A stretch of 64,000 bases of DNA from Caldicellulosiruptor hydrothermalis 108. GTDB lineage: Bacteria; Bacillota; Thermoanaerobacteria; Caldicellulosiruptorales; Caldicellulosiruptoraceae. The stretch spans positions 960,001 through 1,024,000 of the forward strand of contig NC_014652.1 in the NCBI RefSeq assembly GCF_000166355.1. Direction: 5' to 3'. This document shows positions 18,701-27,488 of the stretch, piece by piece. The first letter of the stretch is position 1; each line of letters begins with the position of its first letter. The notes under the pieces were generated by a model, which saw only the letters and a list, made by a program, of their open reading frames with translations, ran no database searches and had not been told where the DNA came from. A program made the position numbers and the translations under genes.

Positions 18701-19954
18701 CTTCATCCTGCAGAGATTTTGAGACTTTCTCAGGGTTGCACAGGAGTAAAAAGAACAACAGGCCAGCATCCCGGCGGGCTCATGATTGTTCCAAGAGACA
18801 AAGAGATATTTGATTTTACACCAATCCAGCATCCGGCAGATAGCGGGGACAAAAGCGTTATCACAACGCACTTTGATTACCATGCTATCTCAGGAAGACT
18901 TTTGAAGCTTGATATTCTTGGCCACGACGACCCGACTGTCATACGAATGCTCCAGGACTTGACGGGAGTTGACCCGCGTTCAATTCCTCTTGATGACAAA
19001 GATACGATGTCAATTTTTACAAGCACAGAAGCTCTTGGAATTTCTCCTGAGGACATAGATTGTGAAGTAGGGACTTTCGGTATACCTGAGTTTGGGACAA
19101 GGTTTGTAAGACAGATGTTAATTGAGACAAAACCAAAGACGTTTGCCGAGCTTGTTCGTATTTCAGGTCTTTCACACGGCACAAATGTGTGGACAAACAA
19201 TGCTCAGGATTTAGTAAGAAATGGAATTGCAACGCTCAAAGAGGTAATTTCTACAAGAGACGATATTATGTTATATTTAATTCAAAAGGGTGTTCCACCA
19301 AAAGACAGTTTTAGAATCATGGAAGATGTTAGAAAAGGTAAAGGATTAAAGCCGGAGGATGAGCAGCTTCTAAGAGCTCACAATGTTCCGGACTGGTATA
19401 TAGAGAGCTGCAAAAAGATAACGTACATGTTTCCAAAAGCACATGCTGCAGCGTATGTAATGATGGCGTTCAGGATTGCTTATTTCAAGGTACATTATAA
19501 GGAGGCTTTCTATGCAACATATTTTACAGTCAGAGCAGACGACTTTGATTATGCAACAATCCTCAAGGGGAGAGACGCTATAAGGCAGAAGATAAGAGAT
19601 TTGGAAAATAGGATAAGTAGTCTTTCTCAGAAAGACAAAAACCTTCTGACAGTGCTTGAGATTGCAAACGAGATGTTAGCACGAGGTCTAAAGTTTTACC
19701 CTGTTGATTTGAACGAGTCTGATGCAGAGAGGTTCATCATAAAAGATGGAGGGCTTTTAATACCCTTTAATGCTCTGCCAAATGTTGGAGTGGCAGCTGC
19801 AAAAAGTATTGTTGAGGCACGAAAAGAAGGAAGGTTTTTGTCTGTGGATGACCTTATAAGACGTGCAAAGCTGAACAAGCAGGTTATAGAGATTTTGACT
19901 CAGTATAAAGTGTTAAAAGACTTGCCTCAAACAAGCCAGCTAAGCTTTTTCTAA
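15746..19954 (+). CDS. polC: DNA polymerase III alpha subunit, Gram-positive PolC
   Basis: 1402 residues, the expected length. In order: N-terminal domain (about 1-200), OB fold (about 205-290), PHP domain beginning at LHAHTKMSAMD (about 302), an inserted DEDDh 3'-5' exonuclease (about 389-560, VDIETTGF and HRADSDAETT), the second half of PHP, a zinc-binding insertion (about 874-910, CPNC and CPRC), the catalytic palm with PDIDLNFSG (about 930), fingers, a duplicated HhH region, and a terminal SQLSFF that looks like a clamp-binding motif. It is the essential replicative polymerase with built-in proofreading. The start overlaps the glycosyltransferase stop. Confidence 0.98.
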   Translation: MSEALFLPVKPVKIEFDKSSMDLKVYVESLDNLKDIDLIGIEQRFKSLLESCRDVEIKLFKTRNLTLEELLKKYRWFLFYKISKRCNGLSHFLRECEIVQSSSGLDFLVPNGIRDILFERKVDVLVKQILSEEFGIVCDVDFKIKDFFIQFDTDQEVEKYLKLSEEKKEETEKITSEKSEVETDPTIIFGKKIDEKKEVTPISLVKVGTDCVIEGEIFNLEIKETKNQNVLIYKLYITDYLNSTFVKIVAKKDKIPTSISVGDYVKVEGRVEFDDFEKAVVVNAKNINKSQKPQRLDTSDNKRVELHAHTKMSAMDAVCSAEEIIKLAASMGHRAVAITDHGVVQAFPEAQEASKSCNIKVIYGMECYLIDDGAPVVYNPKEGQGFDSTFVVVDIETTGFDSQRDRIIEIGAVKIENGQITEKFSTFVDPEGKIPVRISELTGIYQDMVDKAPKLSDAILEFEKFASGSVLVAHNAQFDIGFLKKAYQECGIIFDYTYIDTLELSRRLLTDLSSHKLNKVAEFLNVELKHHHRADSDAETTAGIFISLVERLKARGYKWLKELNSIESNAKADLKSHSYHATILVKNQQGLKNLYKLVSYSHLEYFYKRPRIPKSLLIQLKDGLLIGSACESGEIFRAFLEGKSEEEIEKIAAFYDFLEIMPVENNSFLIREGYLKDEEDLREINKKIYNLGKKLGKLVVATSDAHYCHPHQRVLRQILKHNQGYDDVENDPQLYFRTTDEMLKEFDYLGNESCYEVVVENTNKIADMIEDIKPIPDETFPPKIEGAEEEIYNMTMKKAHEIYGDPLPEIVRARLEKELNSIIKNGFAVMYLIAQKLVSKSLSDGYLVGSRGSVGSSLVATMCGITEVNPLPPHYVCPNCKYSEFITDGSVGCGYDLEDKNCPRCGKKLKKDGHDIPFETFLGFDGDKEPDIDLNFSGDYQPIAHKFTEELFGQGYVFRAGTISTVAEKTAHGFVTKYAEEKGLNLHPAEILRLSQGCTGVKRTTGQHPGGLMIVPRDKEIFDFTPIQHPADSGDKSVITTHFDYHAISGRLLKLDILGHDDPTVIRMLQDLTGVDPRSIPLDDKDTMSIFTSTEALGISPEDIDCEVGTFGIPEFGTRFVRQMLIETKPKTFAELVRISGLSHGTNVWTNNAQDLVRNGIATLKEVISTRDDIMLYLIQKGVPPKDSFRIMEDVRKGKGLKPEDEQLLRAHNVPDWYIESCKKITYMFPKAHAAAYVMMAFRIAYFKVHYKEAFYATYFTVRADDFDYATILKGRDAIRQKIRDLENRISSLSQKDKNLLTVLEIANEMLARGLKFYPVDLNESDAERFIIKDGGLLIPFNALPNVGVAAAKSIVEARKEGRFLSVDDLIRRAKLNKQVIEILTQYKVLKDLPQTSQLSFF

Positions 19955-19984
19955 AAATTTATTGTCAGGAAAGGGACAGAAGAC

Positions 19985-20620
19985 ATGAAAGGTGTTGTAA
20001 TCTCAAGCGGTAAGATTGCAAGCAAGTCTTTTTACGATGAATATATAAAAGATGCTGATTTTATAATTTGCTGTGACGGTGGAGCAAACGTAGCATACAA
20101 ATATGGTTTTGTGCCAAACTTGATAATAGGCGACTTTGACTCTGTAGACAGAATAGTTTTGGAATATTTCAAAATTAATGACATACAAATAATGGAATTT
20201 CCTTGTGAAAAGGATAAAACAGATACACAGATTGCCATTGAGTATTTGGCTGAGAACGGGTTTGACGAGGTTGTAATGCTTTCTTGTACAGGTCAAAGAC
20301 TTGACCATGTTCTTGCCAACATAAGTCTTTTGTATTATCTGCTTGAGCACGATATAAAGGGTGCAATAGTAGATGAAAATAACATAATCATGATGACAAG
20401 AAACAAAATAAAAATCCATGGGAAAAAAGGCCATTTGCTCTCTTTGCTTCCATACACACAAACTGTAAGAGGTATTTGTACCAAAGGTTTGTATTATTCT
20501 TTAGAAGATGGTGTGATGGAGTTTGGCAATCCTTATGGTGTGTCAAATGTTATTATTGAAGATGAAGCAATTGTTGAGGTAAAAGATGGGGTATTATTGG
20601 TAATATTATCAAGTGATTAA
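19985..20620 (+). CDS. thiN: Thiamine pyrophosphokinase
   Basis: 211 residues. ADFIICCDGGAN, IIGDFDSVD and EKDKTDTQIA carry the acidic and phosphate-binding residues of the family. It transfers pyrophosphate from ATP to thiamine, giving TPP directly and serving thiamine salvage. GGAAAGGGACAG precedes the ATG. No TPP riboswitch fits in the 30-base gap to polC, so it is probably transcribed from the polC operon. Confidence 0.95.
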   Translation: MKGVVISSGKIASKSFYDEYIKDADFIICCDGGANVAYKYGFVPNLIIGDFDSVDRIVLEYFKINDIQIMEFPCEKDKTDTQIAIEYLAENGFDEVVMLSCTGQRLDHVLANISLLYYLLEHDIKGAIVDENNIIMMTRNKIKIHGKKGHLLSLLPYTQTVRGICTKGLYYSLEDGVMEFGNPYGVSNVIIEDEAIVEVKDGVLLVILSSD

Positions 20621-20681
20621 ATTTGATAAAAGTAATCATACTAATGAGTAGATGCTCCTTCAAAAAAGGGGGTCAAAACTT

Positions 20682-20957
20682 ATGCTCGGGTTTATAATGA
20701 CCCTGATTGTTGCAGCAATTGCAGGGTATATAGGCGATGCACTAACCAAATACAAGATGCCAGGCGGGTTTATTGGAGCTATGATTGCGGGGCTTGTCGG
20801 GTCTTGGATTGGAGCGTATATTCCGTTTTTCAGAAAACTTGGTCCTGTCATTGCTGGTATTCCTATTATTCCAACCATCCTAGGTGCTGCAATATTTATA
20901 TTTGTACTGGGACTGTTCAGAAAAGGCGCCGAAGAGGCAACAAAACAACAGCAGTAG
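20682..20957 (+). CDS. GlsB/YeaQ/YmgE family small membrane protein
   Basis: 91 residues from ATG at 20682, supported by AAGGGGGTC 7 bases upstream. Three membrane segments with many glycines (TLIVAAIAGYIGDAL, GGFIGAMIAGLVGSWIG, and the third near residue 70), the pattern of the transglycosylase-associated / GlsB family. These are stress-linked inner-membrane proteins of unknown mechanism. The short charged tail ends in KQQQ. It is followed by a strong terminator and may end the polC-thiN unit. Confidence 0.82.
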   Translation: MLGFIMTLIVAAIAGYIGDALTKYKMPGGFIGAMIAGLVGSWIGAYIPFFRKLGPVIAGIPIIPTILGAAIFIFVLGLFRKGAEEATKQQQ

Positions 20958-20965
20958 TAAGATTT

Positions 20966-21003
20966 GGCTGATAAGGTACAACTCCTTATCAGCCTTTGTT
21001 TTT
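20966..21003 (+). terminator. Terminator after the GlsB-like gene
   Basis: GGCTGATAAGG (20966-20976) pairs perfectly with CCTTATCAGCC (20984-20994), followed by TTTGTTTTT. Confidence 0.93.
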
Positions 21004-21154
21004 GGTAAGATAGTTTAGACATGTTATCTAAAAGGTTTTTGAAAAGTTTGTTTAAAAAATCAATAGTTTTTAATCGCAAATAATTGTATAGTCTATATTA
21101 GAAGAAGATATTTTGCAAGTTTATATACAATACTGTGTAGGAGGTAAAAGCTTA

Positions 21155-22267
21155 ATGGCAAGTGTAAGATTAAAAGGTGTTTACAAGAGATATCCAGGTG
21201 GTGTTACAGCTGTTTCTGACTTTAACTTAGATATCGAGGACAAGGAATTTATAGTTTTGGTAGGACCATCTGGTTGCGGAAAAACCACAACTCTCAGAAT
21301 GATAGCAGGTCTTGAAGAGGTAACAGAAGGCGAAATCTACATAGGGGACAAGCTGGTAAATGATGTCCCGCCAAAGGACAGAGACATTGCGATGGTTTTC
21401 CAGAACTATGCTTTGTATCCTCACATGACTGTTTTTGAAAACATGGCGTTTGGTCTCAAGCTCAGAAAGTTTCCAAAAGATGAGATAAAAAGACGTGTAC
21501 ATGAAGCAGCTAAGATTTTGGGAATTGAGCACCTGCTTGACAGAAAACCAAAGGCTCTGTCCGGTGGTCAGAGGCAGAGAGTGGCTTTAGGTCGTGCTAT
21601 TGTCAGAGAGCCAAAGGTATTCCTCATGGATGAGCCTCTTTCAAACTTGGACGCAAAGCTCAGAGTCCAGATGAGAACAGAGCTATCTAAACTTCACAAG
21701 AGACTTGGAACAACATTCATCTACGTTACACACGACCAGACAGAAGCTATGACGATGGGTACAAGAATTGTTGTTATGAAAGATGGATTTATCCAGCAGG
21801 TTGATACACCACAGGTTCTGTATGAGCAACCTGCAAACCTGTTTGTTGCAGGTTTCATTGGTTCGCCACAGATGAACTTCATTGAATCAAGGATTGAACA
21901 AAAGGATAAGAACTTATATGTTGTATTTGGAAACAACGCAATAAAACTTCCAGAAGGAAAAGCAAAGAAAGTTGAAGAGCTCGGCTATGTTGGAAAGGAA
22001 GTTATAATGGGTATAAGACCAGAGGATTTGCACGACGAAGAGATATTCCTACAGACAGCTCAAGATGCTGTTGTTGATGCAAATGTTGATGTTGTTGAGA
22101 TGCTTGGTTCTGAAACACTTCTGTATGTAGTTGTTGATGGTCTTAACCTCATTGCAAGAGTTGATCCAAGGTCAAAAGCAAAAGCTGGCGACAAGATCAA
22201 ACTTGCGTTTGATGTCAACAGAATTCACCTGTTCGACAAAGAAACAGAGAAGGCTATTGTTCACTAA
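21155..22267 (+). CDS. msmK: Sugar ABC transporter ATP-binding protein (MsmK/MsmX/UgpC type)
   Basis: 370 residues from ATG at 21155, chosen for TAGGAGGT 8 bases upstream. Walker [10 protein letters not shown], the ABC signature [15 protein letters not shown], Walker [13 protein letters not shown] and H-loop YVTHDQTEA are intact, followed by the C-terminal MOI/TOBE regulatory domain of the CUT1 family. No permease or binding-protein gene lies beside it, so it is probably the shared ATPase energising several carbohydrate importers, as MsmX does in Bacillus. It is a single-gene unit with its own terminator, and the CdaR-like regulator follows. Confidence 0.93.
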   Translation: MASVRLKGVYKRYPGGVTAVSDFNLDIEDKEFIVLVGPSGCGKTTTLRMIAGLEEVTEGEIYIGDKLVNDVPPKDRDIAMVFQNYALYPHMTVFENMAFGLKLRKFPKDEIKRRVHEAAKILGIEHLLDRKPKALSGGQRQRVALGRAIVREPKVFLMDEPLSNLDAKLRVQMRTELSKLHKRLGTTFIYVTHDQTEAMTMGTRIVVMKDGFIQQVDTPQVLYEQPANLFVAGFIGSPQMNFIESRIEQKDKNLYVVFGNNAIKLPEGKAKKVEELGYVGKEVIMGIRPEDLHDEEIFLQTAQDAVVDANVDVVEMLGSETLLYVVVDGLNLIARVDPRSKAKAGDKIKLAFDVNRIHLFDKETEKAIVH

Positions 22268-22280
22268 GCAAAAGAGGAAT

Positions 22281-22325
22281 AAGCCCTTGCCATGTGGTAA
22301 AGCTGTGGCAGGGGCTTTTTGTTTT
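22281..22325 (+). terminator. Terminator after msmK
   Basis: A 12-bp stem, AAGCCCTTGCCA (22281-22292) with TGGCAGGGGCTT (22307-22318, one G-T pair), followed by TTTTTGTTTT. Confidence 0.93.
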
Positions 22326-22404
22326 CAAAAACCTTTTACAACTGCAAAGAAAAAAAGTATAATAGATTTATAAAATACTATGAAAAAGGGTGAGGTATTG
22401 AGGT

Positions 22405-23499
22405 ATGATGACACAAAAGGTTATTGATGTTTTAGAGCAGGCAAAAGACATCATCGACGATGAATTTGGATATATTGAAGCTGATGGTAGAGTTATCTAC
22501 AGCTCAAATCCACTTTCTCAAAACAGGATAAACACGGTTGCAATTGACATGATAAAAACTGATACAGACCTTGAGATATTTGAAGGCCGCACATACAAGG
22601 TTTACAGAAGCCAGACAGACACCTATGTTCTTTATATAAACAACACAGAACCTCATGCTGAAAAGCTTTTGGACATGTTAAACCTTGTTGTGATGAAGGC
22701 AAAAGAGCCGGCTTCTGCGTATGATAAAAAGCTGTTTATAAAAAATCTTTTGTATGACAACATCCTGCCGGGGGAAATCTACACAAAGGCAAGAGAACTT
22801 CACATCGCAACAGGTGCAACAAGGGTTGTGTTTGCTATCTATATTCCAAATGCAAAAGAGATTAAAGATGTGAATATCGGTGAGATTTTGACAAGCATAT
22901 TCCCAAAGAGCACAAAAGATTTTATTATCCAGCTTGACAACAATATTCTGGTTTTCATAAAAGAGCTAAAACCAGGTTCAAATAATGAGGATGCATACAA
23001 GGTTGCAAGGATTATACTTGACACACTCAACTCAGAACTCTTGCTCAAGGCATATATTGGAATTGGCTCTGTTGTTGATGACATAAAAGAACTTTCGATG
23101 TCTTATAAGGAGGCAGAAGCAGCGCTCAAAATAGGCTACATCTTTGAAAAGGACAAGTACATCGTAAGCTATCACAAGCTCGGCCTTGGAAGACTTATAT
23201 ATCAGATGCCAACAAAACTTTGTGAGATGTTCTTGGAAGAGGTCTTCAAGGATGTAAAACTTTCTGATTTTGACCCAGAGCTCATACAGACTGTTGAGAT
23301 GTTCTTTGAATGCAACTTGAACGTCTCAGAGACAGCAAGACAGCTTTATATTCACAGAAATACCTTGGTTTACAGACTTGACAAGATAGAAAGAATGATA
23401 GGGCTTGACCTTAGAAAGTTCGAAGATGCTATTATCTTCAAGATGGCTATGCTTGTAAATCAATATTTAGAGTATACAAAGGGCAACATCACATTTTAA
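22405..23499 (+). CDS. CdaR/PucR-family transcriptional regulator
   Basis: 364 residues. The C-terminal 65 residues are the PucR-type helix-turn-helix (NVSETARQLYIHRNTLVYRL). A GGDEF-like middle region (about 130-260) has the usual position for CdaR proteins, and the N-terminal 120 residues may sense a ligand. CdaR-type regulators respond to sugar diacids or related metabolites; the ligand here is unknown. It sits between msmK and ftsEX with no close partner on either side. Start may be ATG 22405 or 22408, which are adjacent. Confidence 0.85.
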   Translation: MMTQKVIDVLEQAKDIIDDEFGYIEADGRVIYSSNPLSQNRINTVAIDMIKTDTDLEIFEGRTYKVYRSQTDTYVLYINNTEPHAEKLLDMLNLVVMKAKEPASAYDKKLFIKNLLYDNILPGEIYTKARELHIATGATRVVFAIYIPNAKEIKDVNIGEILTSIFPKSTKDFIIQLDNNILVFIKELKPGSNNEDAYKVARIILDTLNSELLLKAYIGIGSVVDDIKELSMSYKEAEAALKIGYIFEKDKYIVSYHKLGLGRLIYQMPTKLCEMFLEEVFKDVKLSDFDPELIQTVEMFFECNLNVSETARQLYIHRNTLVYRLDKIERMIGLDLRKFEDAIIFKMAMLVNQYLEYTKGNITF

Positions 23500-23517
23500 A
23501 AATTGCAGGTGAAAAGA

Positions 23518-24237
23518 ATGGTAAAGTTTATAAATGTGAGCAAAAGGTATCCAAACGGGGTGCTTGCGCTCACAAATATCAATTTGACCATTGAAAAAGG
23601 TGAATTTGTATTTTTGGTTGGTTCAAGCGGGGCAGGAAAATCTACAATTGTAAAGCTTCTTTTGAAAGAGATTGACCCGACTGAGGGAGAGATTATTGTT
23701 GGTGAGTACAAGCTCACACAGCTTCCGAAAAGGGAGATACCATATTACAGAAGAAAGATTGGAATAGTATTTCAGGATTTTAGACTTCTCCCCAACAAAA
23801 CAGTATATGAAAATGTGGAGTTTGCTATGCAAATAACAGGAGCACCTGCAAAAATCATCAGAAGACAGGTTCCTTATGTTCTGTCTTTGGTAGGGCTTGC
23901 GCACAAGGCAAAATGTTACCCGCACGAGCTTTCAGGCGGTGAGCAGCAGCGGGTTGCCTTGGCGCGAGCAATTGTAAATAAGCCCAACTTGCTTGTGGCT
24001 GATGAGCCAACAGGTAACTTAGACCCTGACACATCATGGGAGATAATGAGACTTTTAGAAGATATTAACAAGAGAGGAACAACTGTGCTTGTTGCAACAC
24101 ATGCTAAAGAGATTGTTGATAGCATGAGAAAAAGGGTTGTGGCAATTGACTGTGGCAGAATTGTGAAAGATCAACCTAAAGGAGTTTACAGCTATGAGTC
24201 TTCAGACAATCAAGTACTTTTGCAAAGATGGATTTAA
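23518..24237 (+). CDS. ftsE: Cell division ATP-binding protein FtsE
   Basis: 239 residues from ATG at 23518 (GCAGGTG 8 bases upstream). Walker A GSSGAGKST, signature LSGGEQQRVALARAI and Walker B LLVADEPTGNLD are present. With FtsX it forms a type VII ABC system that transmits ATP hydrolysis across the membrane to a cell-wall hydrolase. Its last 44 bases overlap ftsX, whose own AAAGGAG site lies inside ftsE. Confidence 0.96.
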   Translation: MVKFINVSKRYPNGVLALTNINLTIEKGEFVFLVGSSGAGKSTIVKLLLKEIDPTEGEIIVGEYKLTQLPKREIPYYRRKIGIVFQDFRLLPNKTVYENVEFAMQITGAPAKIIRRQVPYVLSLVGLAHKAKCYPHELSGGEQQRVALARAIVNKPNLLVADEPTGNLDPDTSWEIMRLLEDINKRGTTVLVATHAKEIVDSMRKRVVAIDCGRIVKDQPKGVYSYESSDNQVLLQRWI

Positions 24238-25078
24238 AAACATTTTTTTAAATAAGACCATGGCTGCTGCTTCTATCTCTATAGTGGTGGCAGCCTTAAC
24301 TGTGGTTGGGATATTTATTGCAATCGGGATTAATCTGGAGTATATCTCACAGCAGATAGAAAAGACGGTTGATATAAGGGTGATTCTACAAAAAGGTCAG
24401 GAAGAAAAAGCGGTTGTAATTGAGGAGTATTTGAGGAAAAACGCTTTGGTTCGAGAGTTTAAATACATAAGTCCACAGATGGCTTTGCAAGATTTGAAAA
24501 ATAAGCTTGGTAAAAATGCGTTTTTGCTTGAAGGACTTGAAAAAGACAATCCTCTGCGGGGATACTTTGTAGTAAAACCTGTAAAGATCGAGTATACTAA
24601 AAAGCTTACAGAAGAGTTAGAAACTTTAGATGGCGTTGCTCAGGTCTATTTTCCTTCTGAGACGGTGGACAAGCTGAGAAGGATTTTAAAGATAATAAAT
24701 CTTTTTTGCATACTTTTGATTTTGGGTCTTTATATAGTTGCTGTATTTATAATTGCCAATACTATCAAAATAACCCTCTTTGCAAGGCGCAGAGAGATCT
24801 CAATTATGAGATATATTGGTGCAACTAACAGGTTTATAAGCGGACCTTTTGTTGTTGAAGGGTTTATTATAGGTATTTTGGGTTCGATTTTGGCATATGC
24901 TATTGTTTTGTTATTTTATCACTATGCAATAAGATACCTTTCACAGACTATTACGTTTATTGATTTTGTCAACATTTCTATTTACAAGTACAAAATATTA
25001 GGAGTGTTTATACTCACAGGAAGCATGGTAGGCATACTGGGAAGCTTAATTTCTCTAAGAAGATACTTAAAAGCCTAA
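24194..25078 (+). CDS. ftsX: Cell division protein FtsX
   Basis: 294 residues. One membrane segment near the N-terminus, an extracellular domain (about residues 50-165) that would bind a hydrolase or its activator, then three membrane segments with the MacB/FtsX-type signature ARRREISIMRYIGATNRFI between the second and third. ATG at 24194 has AAAGGAG 10 bases upstream inside ftsE. The next gene encodes a coiled-coil LytM hydrolase, the probable partner. Confidence 0.96.
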   Translation: MSLQTIKYFCKDGFKNIFLNKTMAAASISIVVAALTVVGIFIAIGINLEYISQQIEKTVDIRVILQKGQEEKAVVIEEYLRKNALVREFKYISPQMALQDLKNKLGKNAFLLEGLEKDNPLRGYFVVKPVKIEYTKKLTEELETLDGVAQVYFPSETVDKLRRILKIINLFCILLILGLYIVAVFIIANTIKITLFARRREISIMRYIGATNRFISGPFVVEGFIIGILGSILAYAIVLLFYHYAIRYLSQTITFIDFVNISIYKYKILGVFILTGSMVGILGSLISLRRYLKA

Positions 25079-25086
25079 AAATCAAG

Positions 25087-25111
25087 CCTCTTTTGTCTTT
25101 TGTAAAAGAGG
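25087..25111 (+). promoter_or_regulatory. Hairpin covering the ribosome site of the LytM hydrolase gene
   Basis: CCTCTTTT (25087-25094) pairs perfectly with AAAAGAGG (25104-25111) around a 9-base loop. The 3' arm includes the first part of the AGAGGGGG ribosome site for the start at 25123. No T run follows, so it is not a terminator; it could limit translation relative to ftsEX. Confidence 0.45.
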
Positions 25112-25122
25112 GGGTTTGGCTG

Positions 25123-26262
25123 TTGAAAATCAGACTAAAAATTTTTTCTATTTTGCTTGTATTTGTTATCTTTTTTGAAACTGCTGTATCAAGCACTTTA
25201 AAAGAATATCAAAACAAGCTGAAATCTATTGAAAAGAACAAACAAAGAACACAGCAGAAGATAGTAGAGGTTAAAAAACAGCAGCAGCAAGTTTTATCAC
25301 AAATAGATGGGCTTGATAAGAAGATTGATGATGTGGAAGGAAAAATAAGAAATTTAAAAGCAAACATTGCATCTGTTGAAAACAAGATTTTGCAGACAGA
25401 GGCTGATCTCAGAGAAGAAGAAAAAAGGAAAGAAATGTATTATGAAAAGTTCAAAGAGAGAATAAGATGTATTTATGAGCTAAATACTGTCTCTGTATCG
25501 TATATTGAAATGCTGCTTGACTCTCAAAACCTTTCAGATTTTTTTACAAGAATGTATCTTTTTAACGATATAATTGAATATGATAAGCAAATACTAAATG
25601 AGTACACAAAGAGCATTGAGACTATCAAAAATAAGAAAGAAAAACTTGTTCTGCTAAAGGAAGACTTGAGTAGAGAAAAGAGGGAGCTTGAAAACTACCA
25701 AGCTTCTCTTTTGGTAGAGCAAAATGAAAAGAAGAAGCTTTTGTCAGAACTTGAAAAAGAGCAAGACAAATTGGAAAAGATGCTTGATGAACTTGAAGAG
25801 ATTTCAAATGAGCTTTCCAAGAAAATAAAGGAGATTTTGGCAAGACAGAAGACAAAACGCATATATAAAGGTGGCAAGCTCTTGTGGCCGCTTGAGGGGT
25901 ATTATGGGATAACATCATATTTTGGCATGAGGTTTCATCCAATTTTGAAGAAAAACAAAATGCACACAGGGATAGACATTGCAGCGCCATATGGAGCAAG
26001 TGTTTTAGCAGCAGCAGACGGCGATGTGATTTTAGCCGGATGGGTGTCTGGTTATGGTAAGACTATCATTATAGATAATGGTAGTGGTATTTCAACCCTC
26101 TACGCTCATCTTTCTTCAATCAACGTAGCTGTGGGCCAAAAAGTGAAAAGAGGCGAAAGTATAGGTAGTGTTGGTGCAACTGGGTATGCTACCGGTCCGC
26201 ACCTTCATTTTGAGGTTAGAATAAACGGAGATGTTACTGACCCGCTCAATTTCCTAAGGTGA
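25123..26262 (+). CDS. Coiled-coil M23 (LytM) murein hydrolase, EnvC/PcsB-like
   Basis: 379 residues from TTG at 25123, chosen because AGAGGGGG is 8 bases upstream and the product then begins with a clean signal peptide (MKIRLKIFSILLVFVIFFE). A long coiled coil follows (about residues 35-245), then a LytM domain (about 260-375) with H-x3-D in MHTGIDI and HLHFEV. All zinc ligands are present, so unlike E. coli EnvC it should be an active endopeptidase. Position after ftsEX suggests that FtsEX controls it, as with EnvC, PcsB or CwlO. Confidence 0.9.
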   Translation: MKIRLKIFSILLVFVIFFETAVSSTLKEYQNKLKSIEKNKQRTQQKIVEVKKQQQQVLSQIDGLDKKIDDVEGKIRNLKANIASVENKILQTEADLREEEKRKEMYYEKFKERIRCIYELNTVSVSYIEMLLDSQNLSDFFTRMYLFNDIIEYDKQILNEYTKSIETIKNKKEKLVLLKEDLSREKRELENYQASLLVEQNEKKKLLSELEKEQDKLEKMLDELEEISNELSKKIKEILARQKTKRIYKGGKLLWPLEGYYGITSYFGMRFHPILKKNKMHTGIDIAAPYGASVLAAADGDVILAGWVSGYGKTIIIDNGSGISTLYAHLSSINVAVGQKVKRGESIGSVGATGYATGPHLHFEVRINGDVTDPLNFLR

Positions 26263-26276
26263 GGAGCTGAAAAAGC

Positions 26277-27470
26277 ATGAAAAGAAAACTTCAAACCCTT
26301 GCAATAGCTCTAATTACTGCAATTGTCACATATATTGTGACCACTTATGTCTATTTTGGAAGTCCTATATATACAAACAAATTAGTAACTAACTCCAAGG
26401 TGTCTAAGGTTATATGGCTTTTGAAAAAGTACTATTATGAGCCTAAGGATATAAGTGACCAGAAAATTATAGACGGTGCAATAGATGGGATTGCTGCAAG
26501 TGTTGGTGATCCGTACACTGAGTATTTTACTAAAAAAGAATATGATGAATTTATCATACAGAGTAAGGGCACGTATTTTGGGATAGGGGTGACAATAGAG
26601 CCTGGTGAACATTATATTGAAGTTGTAACACCGTTTGAAGGTTCTCCCGCATACAAGGCTGGGATAAAACCAGGGGATAAGATTATAAGAGTAAATGGGA
26701 TAAATTTGACATCAAAAGATATAGAAAAGGCTGTAAATTTAATGAGAGGGCCAAAAGGAACAAGCGTGACAGTTACAATTTTGCGCAATGGCAGTTCAAA
26801 GCCTATCGACCTTAAAATTGTCAGGGATGAAGTAAAAATAAAAACTGTATCTTCTTCCATTTTGGAAAATAACATAGGTTATATTAAAATCACCAATTTT
26901 GATGAAAATACCCCACAGGACTTTTACAATAGCTATGACAAACTCAAAATTTCTGGCTGCCGTGGACTTATCATTGACCTGAGATTCAACCCTGGGGGGC
27001 TTTTGGAGTCTGTTGTTGACATTGCAAGCAATTTTCTCAAGAAAGGACAGCTTATAGTATATCTCAAAGACAGATACAATCACAAAGAGTATTTCAAGTC
27101 ATACAAAAATGGGGACACGGTAACGCCGCTTGTCGTGCTTACCAACAAATATTCAGCGTCAGCTTCAGAAATATTAGCTGGATGTTTAAAGGATCAAAAA
27201 AGGGCAAAAATTGTAGGTGAAAAGACTTTTGGTAAAGGAGTTGTTCAACAAGTATTTGACCTTGGAGATGGTTCGGCAATAAAAATCACTGTAAGTCAAT
27301 ATTTGCTACCAAGCGGAGCATATATTCACAAAAAAGGTATAGTACCTGATTTTAAAGTGAATCAGCCTAAAGAGTATCAGGACAAAATGAATGTACCAAT
27401 GGATAAAGACTTACAGCTCAAGAAGGCTATAGAGATTTTAAAAGATGAAATTTCAAAGAGTAAGTTTTGA
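26277..27470 (+). CDS. S41 family carboxyl-terminal processing protease (CtpA/CtpB)
   Basis: 397 residues: N-terminal membrane anchor or signal (about 8-28), PDZ domain (about 95-175, with SPAYKAGIKPGDKI), and a peptidase domain with the catalytic serine in NKYSASASEILAG and lysine in GEKTFGKGVVQ. CtpB of B. subtilis lies at the same position relative to ftsEX and minJ and cleaves SpoIVFA during sporulation; that role is possible here. ATG at 26277 lies 14 bases after the LytM gene. Confidence 0.93.
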   Translation: MKRKLQTLAIALITAIVTYIVTTYVYFGSPIYTNKLVTNSKVSKVIWLLKKYYYEPKDISDQKIIDGAIDGIAASVGDPYTEYFTKKEYDEFIIQSKGTYFGIGVTIEPGEHYIEVVTPFEGSPAYKAGIKPGDKIIRVNGINLTSKDIEKAVNLMRGPKGTSVTVTILRNGSSKPIDLKIVRDEVKIKTVSSSILENNIGYIKITNFDENTPQDFYNSYDKLKISGCRGLIIDLRFNPGGLLESVVDIASNFLKKGQLIVYLKDRYNHKEYFKSYKNGDTVTPLVVLTNKYSASASEILAGCLKDQKRAKIVGEKTFGKGVVQQVFDLGDGSAIKITVSQYLLPSGAYIHKKGIVPDFKVNQPKEYQDKMNVPMDKDLQLKKAIEILKDEISKSKF

Positions 27471-27488
27471 AAATTTGAGGTGCATATT

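Noticed and set aside
19955-19984. TPP riboswitch before thiN
   Set aside because: Only 30 bases separate polC and thiN and none fits the motif.
21113-21154. Longer N-terminus of the MsmK protein
   Set aside because: The extension includes the translated ribosome site, and the family starts at MASVRLK.
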